NCBI RefSeq assembly: GCF_017301635.1
Contig: NZ_CP071091.1
Coordinates: forward strand, 2,058,001 to 2,122,000
Direction: 5' to 3'
DNA length: 64,000 nucleotides
Origin: Myxococcus landrumus
GTDB taxonomy: Bacteria > Myxococcota > Myxococcia > Myxococcales > Myxococcaceae
The notes beneath the pieces are model-generated. The model was given only the letters and a program-made list of their open reading frames with translations. It ran no database searches and was not told where the DNA came from. The position numbers and the translations under genes were made by a program. The stretch's first letter is position 1, and every line of letters begins with the position of its first letter. Positions 35,174-43,722 of this stretch are shown here, piece after piece.

Positions 35174-35563
35174 TCAGTGCCTTCCTTGAGTTTCTCGGGT
35201 CCTGGCGGTCTCCACCAGGTCAATCAGCAAAACGGTGCGGGCTTCTTCCAGACACACCCCGACGGCATACGGGGCCGCGCCCGCGGTGGGCGGCATCCGG
35301 CGAAGCTGCGTGACGGGGATGGAGCGCACGCCATTGACGGCGTCCACCTTGAGGTGCCCTTCGCCTTCGGGCGTATCGAAGACGAGCGCGCGGTTGCCCC
35401 GGTGCAGGCGCCCCAGCTCCGGCAGGGTGATGTCTTCGGGCAACGAACGGTCGATGCGCAGCACCTGCGACGCGTCCGCGCCGAACAGGCCGCCGCCAAT
35501 CTCGAAGAAGAGGATGTCCACATCTCCGGACTTATCCTCGAGGCCCAGCGACTCGTCGTTCAT
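35174..35563 (-). CDS. frzB: FrzB, short CheW-like protein
   Basis: 129 aa. It has a CheW-like beta core ('DILFFEIGGGLFGADASQVLRI', 'RALVFDT', 'VLLIDLVETA') but is shorter than typical CheW. In M. xanthus FrzB is a CheW-type adaptor needed for cluster formation at the nucleoid rather than a standard kinase coupler. It overlaps frzA by 4 bp (ATGA) and lies 5 bp before frzCD. Cytoplasmic. Confidence 0.93.
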   Translation of the reverse strand: MNDESLGLEDKSGDVDILFFEIGGGLFGADASQVLRIDRSLPEDITLPELGRLHRGNRALVFDTPEGEGHLKVDAVNGVRSIPVTQLRRMPPTAGAAPYAVGVCLEEARTVLLIDLVETARTRETQGRH

Positions 35564-36042
35564 CGAGCCACCGCCCGCTGCCGCGCCGTCTGCAGCAGCT
35601 TGGAGAAGTTCAGGAGGTTGATGCTGTCCAGGGGCGTGGCGCCCTGCACCACTCCCAACAAGTGTTCAGCGGCGGCATCTCCCCCCAGGGGCGGCGGCAG
35701 GATGTCCGCGACGGGGAAGCGCCGCAGTCCCAGCACCGTGTCCGCCACGACCCCGGCCACGATGCTGCCGGTGACGCCGACGAACAGGCGCGTGCGGGGA
35801 CCGATGCGTGCTTCTCCCTTGGAGAGGAAGCGCAGGAGGTCGACGACCGGGAGCACCTCACCTCGGTGGCCGGTGACGCCCATGATGAAGGAGGGAGTCC
35901 TCGGCAGGGGGGTGAGCAGTCCCGCGCGGAACACCTCGAGGACGTTCTCGCTGGGCACCCCGAGCCGCAGGTCTCCCACCCGGAAGCAGAAGAACTCCTG
36001 CTCCGGCCGGGCCTGCGCGGCCACGGCGCGGTCCGGAGCCAT
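35560..36042 (-). CDS. frzA: FrzA, CheW coupling protein
   Basis: 160 aa from the ATG at 36042. A longer reading starts with TTG at 36081, but the promoter seen at 36090-36118 would place the transcript start near 36083, so the ATG gives a normal ~40 nt leader. CheW domain hallmarks: 'EFFCFRVGDLRLGVPSENVLEV', 'IMGVTGHRGEVLPVVDLLRFL', 'FVGVTGSIVAGVVAD' and a hydrophobic C-terminal helix. FrzA couples the receptor FrzCD to the kinase FrzE. First gene of the six-gene frz operon. Confidence 0.95.
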   Translation of the reverse strand: MAPDRAVAAQARPEQEFFCFRVGDLRLGVPSENVLEVFRAGLLTPLPRTPSFIMGVTGHRGEVLPVVDLLRFLSKGEARIGPRTRLFVGVTGSIVAGVVADTVLGLRRFPVADILPPPLGGDAAAEHLLGVVQGATPLDSINLLNFSKLLQTARQRAVAR

Positions 36043-36089
36043 CCGGAGTGCTCGCTGGAGGGGAGTCGAGGTCGTGGTCAAGGCGACGG

Positions 36090-36118
36090 AGTATCCGGAG
36101 GGGACGAAAACCGGTCAA
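36090..36118 (-). promoter_or_regulatory. sigma70-type promoter of the frzA-frzF operon
   Basis: On the minus strand, TTGACC (36118-36113) is followed by a 17 nt spacer and GATACT (36095-36090), close to consensus. The predicted start of transcription near 36083 lies ~40 nt before the frzA ATG at 36042. It faces away from frzZ, which has no equally good box in the shared gap. Confidence 0.6.
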
Positions 36119-36211
36119 GTGGAGGCCGCATACAGGCCGGCCGCTCGCCGTTTCGATGGTCCGCGCTGCACCAAAGGTGTAGGGTTGCACCCTGTATCCT
36201 TGAGGAGGACG

Positions 36212-37066
36212 ATGTCGCGCGTACTGGTCATTGACGACAGCCCGATGCTGGTGGAGCTCACCGTTCGGGCCCTCACCGCCGCCGGTTACCAGGCGAGCGG
36301 GGCTCAGGACCTGGCGAGCCTCGACCAGAAGCTCTCCGATGGTCCGTTCGCGCTCATCCTCATGGACGTGAACATGCCGGAGATGTTTGGCGACGATGTC
36401 GTCGAATACCTGCGGCGCCAGAAGAAGGTCACCGCGAAGCTGGTCCTCTACTCCGACATTCCGGAGGCGGAGCTGGCCGGCAAGACGAAGGCGTCCGGCG
36501 CGGATGGCTACATCCTCAAGAGCGGAGGCCTGGAGGCCGTGCTCGGCGGGGTGATGGGCCTCATCGGGGCTCCCGCCCTGGGCGTTCCCGCCGCCGTCCC
36601 GCCCCCTCCGGCCGCCGCCGCGCCCGCACTCGCACCCGCTGCTCCCGCCGCCTCGGGGGGGCTCAAGCCCGCGCCGACCACGGGGGGGCGCAAGCCGCGC
36701 ATCCTCATCGTGGATGACAGCGAGATGACCGCGCGGATCATCGAAGCGGACCTGGTGGCCAAGGGCTTCGAGGTGCATGTCGCGGACACCGCCGACAAGG
36801 CCACGAAGATCATCCTCAAGAAGCAGACGCGTCCGGACCTGGTGCTGCTGGACGTGCGGATGCCCAACGTGAACGGCGAGCAGTTCTGCCGCTTCATCAA
36901 GAGCAACAGCCTCTTCAAGGGCATCAAGGTGCTCTTGTGCTCCGGGGAGAACGTCGAGGAGCTCCAGCGCATCTGCCGCGAGGCGGGCGCCGACGGCTAC
37001 ATCCCCAAGGACGCCGTGATGGGCAACCTGGTGGCCAAGGAGCTGATGCCCACGGGGAACGAGTAG
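36212..37066 (+). CDS. frzZ: FrzZ, dual receiver response regulator
   Basis: 284 aa from the ATG at 36212, with AGGAGG 4 nt before it. Two CheY-type receivers are joined by an Ala/Pro linker (~120-160): receiver 1 ~1-118 with 'VIDDSPML' and Asp52 ('LILMDVNMP'); receiver 2 ~163-280 with 'LIVDDSEM' and Asp214 ('LVLLDVRMP'). It is the output of the Frz pathway. FrzE phosphorylates it, and in M. xanthus it moves to the leading pole to promote reversals. Divergent from frzA. Confidence 0.96.
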   Translation: MSRVLVIDDSPMLVELTVRALTAAGYQASGAQDLASLDQKLSDGPFALILMDVNMPEMFGDDVVEYLRRQKKVTAKLVLYSDIPEAELAGKTKASGADGYILKSGGLEAVLGGVMGLIGAPALGVPAAVPPPPAAAAPALAPAAPAASGGLKPAPTTGGRKPRILIVDDSEMTARIIEADLVAKGFEVHVADTADKATKIILKKQTRPDLVLLDVRMPNVNGEQFCRFIKSNSLFKGIKVLLCSGENVEELQRICREAGADGYIPKDAVMGNLVAKELMPTGNE

Positions 37067-37084
37067 TCCTCGTCCCCAGGCAAA

Positions 37085-37103
37085 GGGGCCGAAACCCGGC
37101 CCC
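37085..37103. terminator. Bidirectional hairpin between frzZ and radical SAM gene
   Basis: GGGGCCG and CGGCCCC form a perfect 7 bp stem with a 5 nt loop, centred between convergent stop codons (37066 and 37112). There is no long T-run, but the position strongly suggests a shared terminator. Confidence 0.6.
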
Positions 37104-37111
37104 TCCTCCGA

Positions 37112-38416
37112 CTACCCGCGCCCGGCCGCGTTCTCCCGCTCCTCGAGCCCCCGCGCGAAGTTGCCGATGATGATTCCGGGCCGCGCGGCCTTGAGGCGGT
37201 TGAGCAGCGTGCGGACACCCACCGGCTCTCCTCCCGCGCCCACGTCCCGCGCCGCCTCCAGGTACTGGAGCGGATCAATGGCCAGCGAGCGCGTCTGCAC
37301 CTGGTCCACCTTGTACTTCTTCACCAGCCGCTCCAGGGCCTTCACTTCGCCCTCGCGGTCCGTGACGCCGGGGAACAGGAGCAGGTTGAGCGCCAGGTAC
37401 GCGCCCCGCTCCCGCGCGAGCGCGATGGAGGCCTCGACGTCCTCCCAGCCGTACTTCACCGGCTTGTAGTACGCCTCGTAGAGCCCCTTCGACGCCGAGT
37501 TGAGCGAGACGCGCACCGCGTCCAGGCCCGCGTCGAGCAGGGCCTCCAGCCCACGCGTGAGGCTCGCGTTGGTGTTGATGTTGATGGAGCCCTTCTGCGT
37601 GCGCTCGCGCATGAAGCGGATGGCCTCGGCGATCTGCTTCCAGCGCGTGAGCGGCTCGCCCTCGCAGCCCTGGCCAAAGCTCACCATGGTGCGGCCCGGC
37701 GCGTTCTCCAGATGGAACAAGCCGATGGCGCCCATCTCCTCGCCGGTGGGCCCGTCGTCCATGCGCTCGTGTGATGCCGGAGGACCATCCGCGGGCTGGT
37801 CGGAGATGCAGCCCACGCAGCGCGCGTTGCACATCACCGACGCGGGGATGGCCGCCTCGTCGCGGACGTAGAAGGTGTTCTGCGACGTGAAGCAGCGGTA
37901 CAGCAGCGCGCACGTCTTCAACTGCTTGAGCACCCGGTTGTCCGGGAAGCGCGCCATGTGCTCGGTCACCAGCGCCTTCATGTCCGGCGTGGAGTAGCGC
38001 TCCGGATCCCAATGCGAGCGGCGGTCCGTGTGGATGGCCCACGCCACGGGCCCGTCCTTGCCCCACGCCGCCGCCGTATACGCCCACTGCGGCAGCACGG
38101 GCCCGTCGCCCTTCACCTCGCCTGGCAGGAACGTCCGCGTGTAGCCCGGCGGCAGCAGCGCCCCGACCGCGTTGGGGACGAACGACTTGCCGCCCACGTT
38201 CATCTCGCGCACCAGCTCCAGCTCCCCCGTCTTGGGGTTGAGGCCGACCGGGAGCCTGCCCGGCAGGTGGACCAGCTTCCCCGCGGACGGCAGCGGGATG
38301 GGCTTGTCCTGCGGCGGAACGAGCTCCTCCCCACTGCGCAGCGTGGCCAGCAGGTAGGGATGCTCCATCACCCGCCCCTTGGGGTCGGCGAACAGCAGCT
38401 TCAGCGAGGACGTCAT
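37112..38416 (-). CDS. Radical SAM protein
   Basis: 434 aa from the ATG at 38416; a GTG 18 bp upstream is possible and no strong Shine-Dalgarno is present. The 4Fe-4S motif is Cys-x3-Cys-x2-Cys ('MCNARCVGC', Cys196, 200, 203). SAM-binding features follow: 'VSFGQGCEGEPL', 'ININTNASL', 'VRVSLNSAS' and a TIM-barrel pattern to ~430. Residues 1-190 are a distinct N-terminal domain ('GLNPKTGELELVREMNVGGKSF' in parts). No SPASM cluster is visible. Substrate unknown. Convergent with frzZ and divergent from ald, so it shares the ald promoter gap. Not described as part of Frz signalling. Confidence 0.87.
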   Translation of the reverse strand: MTSSLKLLFADPKGRVMEHPYLLATLRSGEELVPPQDKPIPLPSAGKLVHLPGRLPVGLNPKTGELELVREMNVGGKSFVPNAVGALLPPGYTRTFLPGEVKGDGPVLPQWAYTAAAWGKDGPVAWAIHTDRRSHWDPERYSTPDMKALVTEHMARFPDNRVLKQLKTCALLYRCFTSQNTFYVRDEAAIPASVMCNARCVGCISDQPADGPPASHERMDDGPTGEEMGAIGLFHLENAPGRTMVSFGQGCEGEPLTRWKQIAEAIRFMRERTQKGSININTNASLTRGLEALLDAGLDAVRVSLNSASKGLYEAYYKPVKYGWEDVEASIALARERGAYLALNLLLFPGVTDREGEVKALERLVKKYKVDQVQTRSLAIDPLQYLEAARDVGAGGEPVGVRTLLNRLKAARPGIIIGNFARGLEERENAAGRG

Positions 38417-38554
38417 GGGGACGCTAACTACCACCAGCCCCTTGTTTGTTTCGACGTCGAAGCGCCAGGAGACGCATTGCGTTGAACGCCGCGCGTCAAC
38501 CCTCAGGGGTAACCCAGGCTCACTGGAGACATGTGTGACGCTATGGGGGATGCC

Positions 38555-38583
38555 TTGATTCCCTCGGGGGCCCTCGTTAGGGT
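38555..38583 (+). promoter_or_regulatory. Candidate sigma70-type promoter of ald
   Basis: TTGATT (38555-38560), 17 nt spacer, TAGGGT (38578-38583). The GTG start of ald is at 38621, giving a ~30 nt leader that contains its GGAGG. The -10 box is weak. Confidence 0.4.
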
Positions 38584-38620
38584 CCGCGCGCTTTTTTGAG
38601 TCCCCTCTCTGGAGGCAGTC

Positions 38621-39745
38621 GTGATCGTCGGAGTTCCCAAGGAGATCAAAACCCGTGAGTACCGCGTTGGCATGGTGCCCGCGGGCGTGCGCGCGCTCAC
38701 GAGCGCTGGCCACACGGTGCTGGTCGAGACGAACGCTGGTGTCGGCTCCGGCATCCCCGACTCTGAATACCAGCGTGTCGGTGCACAGATTGTCGCCAGC
38801 GCGGACGAGGTCTGGAAGCGCGCGGAGATGATCGTCAAGGTGAAGGAGCCCATCGCGCCCGAGTACGAGCGCATCCAGCCCAACCAGATCATCTACACGT
38901 ACTTCCACCTGGCCGGCGTCGACCCGGAGCTGACGAAGACGCTGTTGAAGAAGAAGGCGGCGGCCGTCGCGTACGAGACGCTGCAGCTGGATGACGGCAG
39001 CCTCCCCCTGCTCAAGCCCATGAGCGAAGTGGCCGGCAAGATGGCCATCCAGGTGGGCGCCGCGAGCCTGGAGAAGGCCCACGGAGGCAAGGGCATCCTG
39101 CTGGGCGGCGTGCCCGGCGTGCGCCGCGGCCGCGTGGTCATCATCGGTGGTGGTGTCGTCGGCCTCTGCGCCGCCAAGGTGGCGGTGGGCATGGGCGCCG
39201 AGGTCACCATCCTCGACGTCAACCTGGAGCGCCTCACCTACCTGGACGACGTGTTCCTTGGCCGCGTCACCGTGCTGGCCTCCGACTCGGAGAACATCTC
39301 CAAGTCGGTGCGCGAGGCGGACCTGGTCGTCGGCGCGGTGCTCATCCCCGGCGGCAAGGCGCCCAAGCTCGTCTCCGAGGCGCTCATCGCGGAGATGTCC
39401 CCGGGCTCCGTCGTCGTCGACGTGGCCGTGGACCAGGGTGGCTGCATCGAGACCTGCAAGCCCACCACCCACGACAACCCGACCTTCGTCGTCCACGGCG
39501 TGGTCCACTACTGCGTGGCCAACATGCCGGGCGCCGTCCCCCAGACGTCGACCTACGCCCTCACCAACACCACCCGTCCCTACGCGCGGAAGATCGCCGA
39601 CATGGGCCTGGTGGAGGCCGTGAAGTCGGACCCGGCGCTGGCGCGTGCGATGAACACCTACAACGGCCACGTCACCTACGAGGCCGTCGCCAAGGACATG
39701 GGCTACGCCTACCTGCCCATCTCCGAGGCCATGAGCCGCAAGTAG
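38621..39745 (+). CDS. ald: Alanine dehydrogenase
   Basis: 374 aa, GTG start with GGAGG upstream. It interconverts L-alanine and pyruvate plus ammonia with NAD(H). Hallmarks: N-terminal '[19 protein letters not shown]' (~5, with Arg15), 'VKVKEP' (~72, Lys), 'YTYFHLAG' (His96), the NAD-binding '[22 protein letters not shown]' in halves (~169) and '[15 protein letters not shown]' (~297). Homohexameric and cytoplasmic in the family. In M. xanthus the gene called aldA, needed for normal development, was studied in the same motility programme and lies in this region. It ends before a GC hairpin terminator. Confidence 0.97.
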   Translation: MIVGVPKEIKTREYRVGMVPAGVRALTSAGHTVLVETNAGVGSGIPDSEYQRVGAQIVASADEVWKRAEMIVKVKEPIAPEYERIQPNQIIYTYFHLAGVDPELTKTLLKKKAAAVAYETLQLDDGSLPLLKPMSEVAGKMAIQVGAASLEKAHGGKGILLGGVPGVRRGRVVIIGGGVVGLCAAKVAVGMGAEVTILDVNLERLTYLDDVFLGRVTVLASDSENISKSVREADLVVGAVLIPGGKAPKLVSEALIAEMSPGSVVVDVAVDQGGCIETCKPTTHDNPTFVVHGVVHYCVANMPGAVPQTSTYALTNTTRPYARKIADMGLVEAVKSDPALARAMNTYNGHVTYEAVAKDMGYAYLPISEAMSRK

Positions 39746-39782
39746 GCCGCCCACCGGGCTGACAGCCCAGGCCCTACCTGGA

Positions 39783-39816
39783 GGGGAGGCTCGGATGACG
39801 GACATCCGGCCTCCCC
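39783..39816 (+). terminator. Hairpin terminator after ald
   Basis: GGGGAGGC (39783-39790) and GCCTCCCC (39809-39816) form a perfect 8 bp stem with an 18 nt loop, followed by TTCGTTATT. It is 37 bp after the ald stop and probably ends that transcript. Confidence 0.6.
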
Positions 39817-39993
39817 TTCGTTATTGAAATGGGCCGGGAATAATCAGCCGGGTCCGGCGTACGGCGTACCCGAAGCAGGCGTACGGGCGGGTGTGGCGGG
39901 GAAGTGGTTGTTGCTGGGTCTGTTCCCATGCATACATTGATGGGCAAGCGACAACTCATTCCCCTTTTGTTTCGGGCCTTTGGAAGGCGGGAC

Positions 39994-40635
39994 ATGTTGG
40001 ATTTCAGACAACCCAACCGGACGAAGCAGGAATTCGAAGAGCTGGCGCTGGCCCACCTGGACCCGCTGTACTCGGCGGCCTTGCGGCTGACGAAGAACGA
40101 GCGGGACGCCGAGGACCTGGTGCAGGACACCTGCATGAGGGCCTACCGCTTCTTCGACAAGTTCGAGCGGGGCACCAACATCAAGGCCTGGCTCTTCAAG
40201 ATCCTCACCAACACCTTCATCAACCGCTATCGGCGGAAGGTGAAGGAGCGCACGGTGGTGGAGGGCGTGGAGCGCGAGGCGGTGCATGAGCGCTTCGTGA
40301 GCCGGGACGCGACGGACTTCGCGGCCAACCCGGAGCAGTACTTCTTCGACCGGCTCCTGTCGGACGACGTGCTGCGCGCCATCGACTCGTTGCCCATCGA
40401 CTTCCGGCTGGTGGTCATCCTCGCGGACCTCCAGGAGTTCTCCTACAAGGAGATCGCCGAGATTCTCGAGTGCCCCGTCGGCACGGTGATGAGCCGGCTG
40501 TTCCGCGGCCGCAAGCTCCTGCAGAAGACGCTGCGCGAGTACGCGGTGGGCCAGGGTGTCTTCCGGCACGAGGGAGACTCGGCGGACGCGCCCTCAAACC
40601 TGGAAGATTATCGTCAAAGGAAGAAGACGGGCTAG
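39994..40635 (+). CDS. rpoE1: ECF sigma factor RpoE1
   Basis: 213 aa from the ATG at 39994, with GGAAGG 6 nt upstream. Region 2 ~22-95 ('[26 protein letters not shown]', '[15 protein letters not shown]') and region 4 ~135-195 ('[27 protein letters not shown]', '[13 protein letters not shown]'). Its position between ald and frzS, plus a downstream membrane anti-sigma gene, matches M. xanthus RpoE1, an ECF factor linked to motility and development. The symbol rests on that synteny and remembered literature, not on a search. Cytoplasmic; controls genes unknown here. Confidence 0.85.
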   Translation: MLDFRQPNRTKQEFEELALAHLDPLYSAALRLTKNERDAEDLVQDTCMRAYRFFDKFERGTNIKAWLFKILTNTFINRYRRKVKERTVVEGVEREAVHERFVSRDATDFAANPEQYFFDRLLSDDVLRAIDSLPIDFRLVVILADLQEFSYKEIAEILECPVGTVMSRLFRGRKLLQKTLREYAVGQGVFRHEGDSADAPSNLEDYRQRKKTG

Positions 40636-40658
40636 AAACAGGTTCCCACCGCGCGCCC

Positions 40659-41540
40659 ATGACCTGCCAGGAACTCGAACGGCTTCTGTACCCGTACCTC
40701 GACGGCGAATTTCAGCCGGCGGAGCGGGTCGACCTCGAATCCCACCTCTCCGCGTGCCCCCCTTGTCGGCGCCGCGTGGAGGACGAGCGGAACATGCGAT
40801 TGGCCCTGCGCCGGGCCGCTCGTCACTCGGTTCAGCAGATGCGCGCGCCAGACACCCTGCGCGCGGGCATCGCCCAGGGACTCCACAAGGAGCACCGACG
40901 CGCGCAGTACGGCGTCTGGCTGCGCGCGGGCGCGGTCGCCCTCGTGGTGATGACGGTGGGCAGTGGCTGGCTGATGCTCCAGCAGCAGCAGCGGCAGCGG
41001 ATGGCGCGGGACGAAATCGTCCGTCGGCATTCGCGAGGGCTTCCCTTCGAAATCGCGTCGTCCGCCCCGGAGCAGTTGGAGACGTGGTTCAAGGGCAAGG
41101 TCGACCCTCGCGTCGCCCTGCCCCAGCTCCCCAAGGCCAAGCCCTTGGGCGGCCGCATCTCCATCCTCAATGGCCGCGAGGTCGCGTACATCAGCTACGA
41201 GACGCTCCCCAATGAGGGTGAGCCCAGCCGGCGGCTCGGCGTCTTCGTCGTCCCCGACGAGGATGGCCCCAAGCCCCAGGCGCTCCCCGCCGTGGAGGTG
41301 GACTCCGCGCAGGGCTTCAACATCGTCACGTGGCGGGACCAGGAAGTCATCTACGAGATGGTCACCGACATGGATGAGCGCGACATCCTCCGCATGCTCG
41401 ATGAGCGCGAGCGCGGGGCCACGGTGGCCAGCAATCCGCTGCCGATGGAGTCCGCCGACGGCGAGTACTCGTACCAGACGCTCCCCCGCCCTCAGCGCAT
41501 CCGCCCCGCGGTCTCCGCCGAGCCGGCCTCGTATCCCTGA
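40659..41540 (+). CDS. Zinc-finger-type membrane anti-sigma factor
   Basis: 293 aa from the ATG at 40659, 23 bp after rpoE1. N-terminal anti-sigma zinc-binding motif His-x3-Cys-x2-Cys ('SHLSACPPC', ~29-37) in a helical domain (~1-85), one transmembrane segment (~88-106), then a ~185-residue periplasmic domain ('GGRISILNGREVAYISYETL', 'FNIVTWRDQEVIYEMV' in parts). This architecture inhibits the cognate ECF factor and releases it on an envelope or redox signal. It corresponds to the membrane-protein gene cotranscribed with rpoE1 in M. xanthus. Confidence 0.85.
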   Translation: MTCQELERLLYPYLDGEFQPAERVDLESHLSACPPCRRRVEDERNMRLALRRAARHSVQQMRAPDTLRAGIAQGLHKEHRRAQYGVWLRAGAVALVVMTVGSGWLMLQQQQRQRMARDEIVRRHSRGLPFEIASSAPEQLETWFKGKVDPRVALPQLPKAKPLGGRISILNGREVAYISYETLPNEGEPSRRLGVFVVPDEDGPKPQALPAVEVDSAQGFNIVTWRDQEVIYEMVTDMDERDILRMLDERERGATVASNPLPMESADGEYSYQTLPRPQRIRPAVSAEPASYP

Positions 41541-41729
41541 GCGCTCCGCGTCGCCAGGCCGCTCTCCAGCCAGGCGCACTCGCGGACAGGCGTGACTCGT
41601 ACCAGACACTCGCAGGGACTGGAGCACGCTCTCGCTGGACCTCGGCTCGAGTTCAGAGAGCTGTAGCAGGTCGTTCCACGAGTGCAGGTGAGACCGTCCG
41701 CCAGGTGGAGTTCCGTAGGGCCCGAACAT

Positions 41730-41758
41730 TTGACGGTCCCTGACATGGCCGATAGCCT
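41730..41758 (+). promoter_or_regulatory. Candidate sigma70-type promoter of frzS
   Basis: TTGACG (41730-41735), 17 nt spacer, TAGCCT (41753-41758), in the 296 bp gap between the anti-sigma gene and frzS. The -35 is good and the -10 weak; it leaves a ~70 nt leader. Nothing else obvious lies in this gap. Confidence 0.4.
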
Positions 41759-41836
41759 CGACGATGCTTCTTTCCTCGCGCGCCACCGTCACTCGTGGCG
41801 CCCGCGCGCGCCGCACCCAGGTCGGGCCGTTCCTAC

Positions 41837-43618
41837 ATGTCCAAGAAAATCCTGATCGTCGAAAAGAGCGACACCGCCCTCGCCGCCACCCTGCGTCCCG
41901 TCCTGGAGGGACGGGGCTTCACGGTTGAAGACACCGCGGATGGCAAGGGCAGCGTGGAGCAGATTCGCCGGGACCGGCCGCAGCTCGTCGTGCTCGCGGT
42001 GGAGCTGTCCGCGGGGCAGAACGGCTACCTCATCTGCGGCAAGCTGAAGAAGGACGACGACCTCAAGAACGTCCCCATCGTCATCGTCGGCAACCCGGAT
42101 GGCTTCGCGCAGCACCGCAAGCTGAAGGCCCACGCCGACGAGTACGTGGCCATGCCCGTGGACGCGCAGCTGCTGACCGAGCGCGTGGGTGCGCTGATCG
42201 GCTTCCCGGAGCCGCCCGTCTCCGAAGACGTCGTGGACGAGAGCCTCACCCTGGATGCGCTCGGCGATGAGCCGATGACCGCGGACTTCGGCGAGGAGAT
42301 CTCCGTGGACACGGGCGAGGAGCCCGCCGTCGCCGGGGAAGAGCTGGACCTGGACGCGGCCTTCAACGACATGTCCTCGCCGGAGCCGGAGCTGGACTCC
42401 GAGCCCGTCTCCCTGGTCGAGGAGCCCGTCGAGGCTCCGCCCGACGCCGTGGTGGAAGGCGTGGGCGTGGAGGAGGACTTCTCCACGCTGGACGCGCTCG
42501 GCTCGGACGCGGACGACGCGCTCGACGCGCTGGATGACTCGGAGAAGACGGTGGTGGGCTTCATGCCCGTGCCCGCGGCGGCGCCTCCTCCCCCGCTGAA
42601 GGTCATCGAGCCGGCGAAGCCCTCGACGTCTCCTCCCACGCGCGTTCCGCCGCCGACGCCCACGCGGGCCCCCGCGAGCGCGCCCGTGGCCGCCACTCCC
42701 GCCGCCCCTGTCACTTCCGCCGCGGACGCGGCCGAGCTGCGCAACCTGCGCGCGAAGGTCGCGGAGCTCCAGGCCTCACTCGAGGACTCGCGCGGCACGT
42801 CCGCCCAGGCCGAGGACCGGGTGCGGGAGCTCGAGGCCGAGCTCGAGTCCAGGTCCACTGAGTTGGAGACGGCGCGGGCTTCCGCGGGGAAGAACGACAA
42901 GGACACCTTCGCCCTGCGCGATGCCGTCAACAAGCGCGACAAGGAGATCCTGCGCCTCAAGTCCGAGCTGAACCAGAAGGACCAGGAGATTGTCGAGCTG
43001 AAGGACCAGCACCTGGAGCTGGAGCAGAAGACCAGCTCGAGCGAGTCGGAGATTGCCCGGCGCGACGCGCAGATCAAGACGCTCTCCACCCGCGCGGACA
43101 CGCTGGCGGCCGAGCGCAAGCGCGTGGACCAGCAGCTCGCCACCGCCAAGGAAGAGGCGCGCGGCGCCACCGCTCGGCTGACCACCCTCCAGGAGGAGCT
43201 GGACCAGCAGAATGCCCAGACGGCCGGCCTCAACGCCGAGCTGGAGGAGCTTCGCAACCGCACCGGTCAGCTCGAGATGGAAGTGCAGACCGCGCGCGAG
43301 GAGGCGGACGGACTGCGCGCCCAGGTGGAGACGGCGCAGAGCGAGACCGAGGAGCTGCGCGGTCAGCTCGAGCAGACGCAGGCGGAGCTGTCCGAGCAGG
43401 CCACCCGCGCGGCCGATGAGGCCGATGAGCTGCGCAAGCGCATCTCCGAGCTGGAGGCCACCGCCGTCCGCAACGACGAGCGCGTGACGAAGCTCTACGC
43501 GCGCATCAAGAGCGAGGAGAAGCTGCGCGAGAAGACGAAAAAGGCGCTCGTCATCGCCCAGCAGCTCCTGGAAGAGCCGGCCTCCGCCGTGGCGGACGGC
43601 GACGAAGCCGCCGCCTGA
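41837..43618 (+). CDS. frzS: FrzS, pseudoreceiver and coiled-coil motility protein
   Basis: 593 aa from the ATG at 41837. Residues 1-125 are a receiver-like fold ('KKILIVEKSDTAL', 'NGYLICGKLKKDDDL', 'VPIVIVGNPDGFAQHRKL', 'ADEYVAMPVDA') that lacks the phospho-acceptor Asp: the position in 'VVLAVELSAG' is Ala. Residues ~130-300 are an acidic, then Pro-rich linker. Residues ~305-585 are a long coiled coil of Glu/Arg/Leu heptads, and the last ~10 are Ala/Glu-rich. FrzS moves between cell poles and is required for type IV pilus-driven social motility in M. xanthus. It is ~4.8 kb beyond frzZ. Confidence 0.97.
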   Translation: MSKKILIVEKSDTALAATLRPVLEGRGFTVEDTADGKGSVEQIRRDRPQLVVLAVELSAGQNGYLICGKLKKDDDLKNVPIVIVGNPDGFAQHRKLKAHADEYVAMPVDAQLLTERVGALIGFPEPPVSEDVVDESLTLDALGDEPMTADFGEEISVDTGEEPAVAGEELDLDAAFNDMSSPEPELDSEPVSLVEEPVEAPPDAVVEGVGVEEDFSTLDALGSDADDALDALDDSEKTVVGFMPVPAAAPPPPLKVIEPAKPSTSPPTRVPPPTPTRAPASAPVAATPAAPVTSAADAAELRNLRAKVAELQASLEDSRGTSAQAEDRVRELEAELESRSTELETARASAGKNDKDTFALRDAVNKRDKEILRLKSELNQKDQEIVELKDQHLELEQKTSSSESEIARRDAQIKTLSTRADTLAAERKRVDQQLATAKEEARGATARLTTLQEELDQQNAQTAGLNAELEELRNRTGQLEMEVQTAREEADGLRAQVETAQSETEELRGQLEQTQAELSEQATRAADEADELRKRISELEATAVRNDERVTKLYARIKSEEKLREKTKKALVIAQQLLEEPASAVADGDEAAA

Positions 43619-43638
43619 AGCGCCTGACCTTCTCCCCT

Positions 43639-43662
43639 CCCCGGTGATTCAATCCGCCGGGG
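43639..43662. terminator. GC inverted repeat after frzS
   Basis: CCCCGG (43639-43644) and CCGGGG (43657-43662) form a 6 bp stem, extendable with one mismatch. It lies 21 bp after the frzS stop in a convergent gap. Confidence 0.45.
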
Positions 43663-43681
43663 CGGGAAGAACACCTGGGTC

Positions 43682-43709
43682 GAGCCTCCCTGTCACACCG
43701 AGGAGGCTC
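43682..43709. terminator. Hairpin at the 3' end of the birA-coaX-HEAT operon
   Basis: GAGCCTCC and GGAGGCTC form a perfect 8 bp stem, 13 bp beyond the stop of the minus-strand gene at 43723. With the repeat at 43639 it likely separates converging transcripts. Confidence 0.5.
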
Positions 43710-43722
43710 CCCTTCCCCACGC

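Noticed and set aside
36081-36083. TTG start of frzA giving 173 aa
   Set aside because: It would sit at the predicted transcription start; the ATG at 36042 gives a normal leader and a CheW of typical length.
38417-39805. Upstream extension of the radical SAM frame to 897 aa
   Set aside because: The extension is antisense to ald; the radical SAM homology-like region begins near the ATG at 38416.
41467-41606. Short repeat ACTCGTACCAGAC, once inside the anti-sigma gene and once just after it
   Set aside because: Only 13 bp and one copy is coding (Ser-Tyr-Gln-Thr context); likely chance at this GC content.
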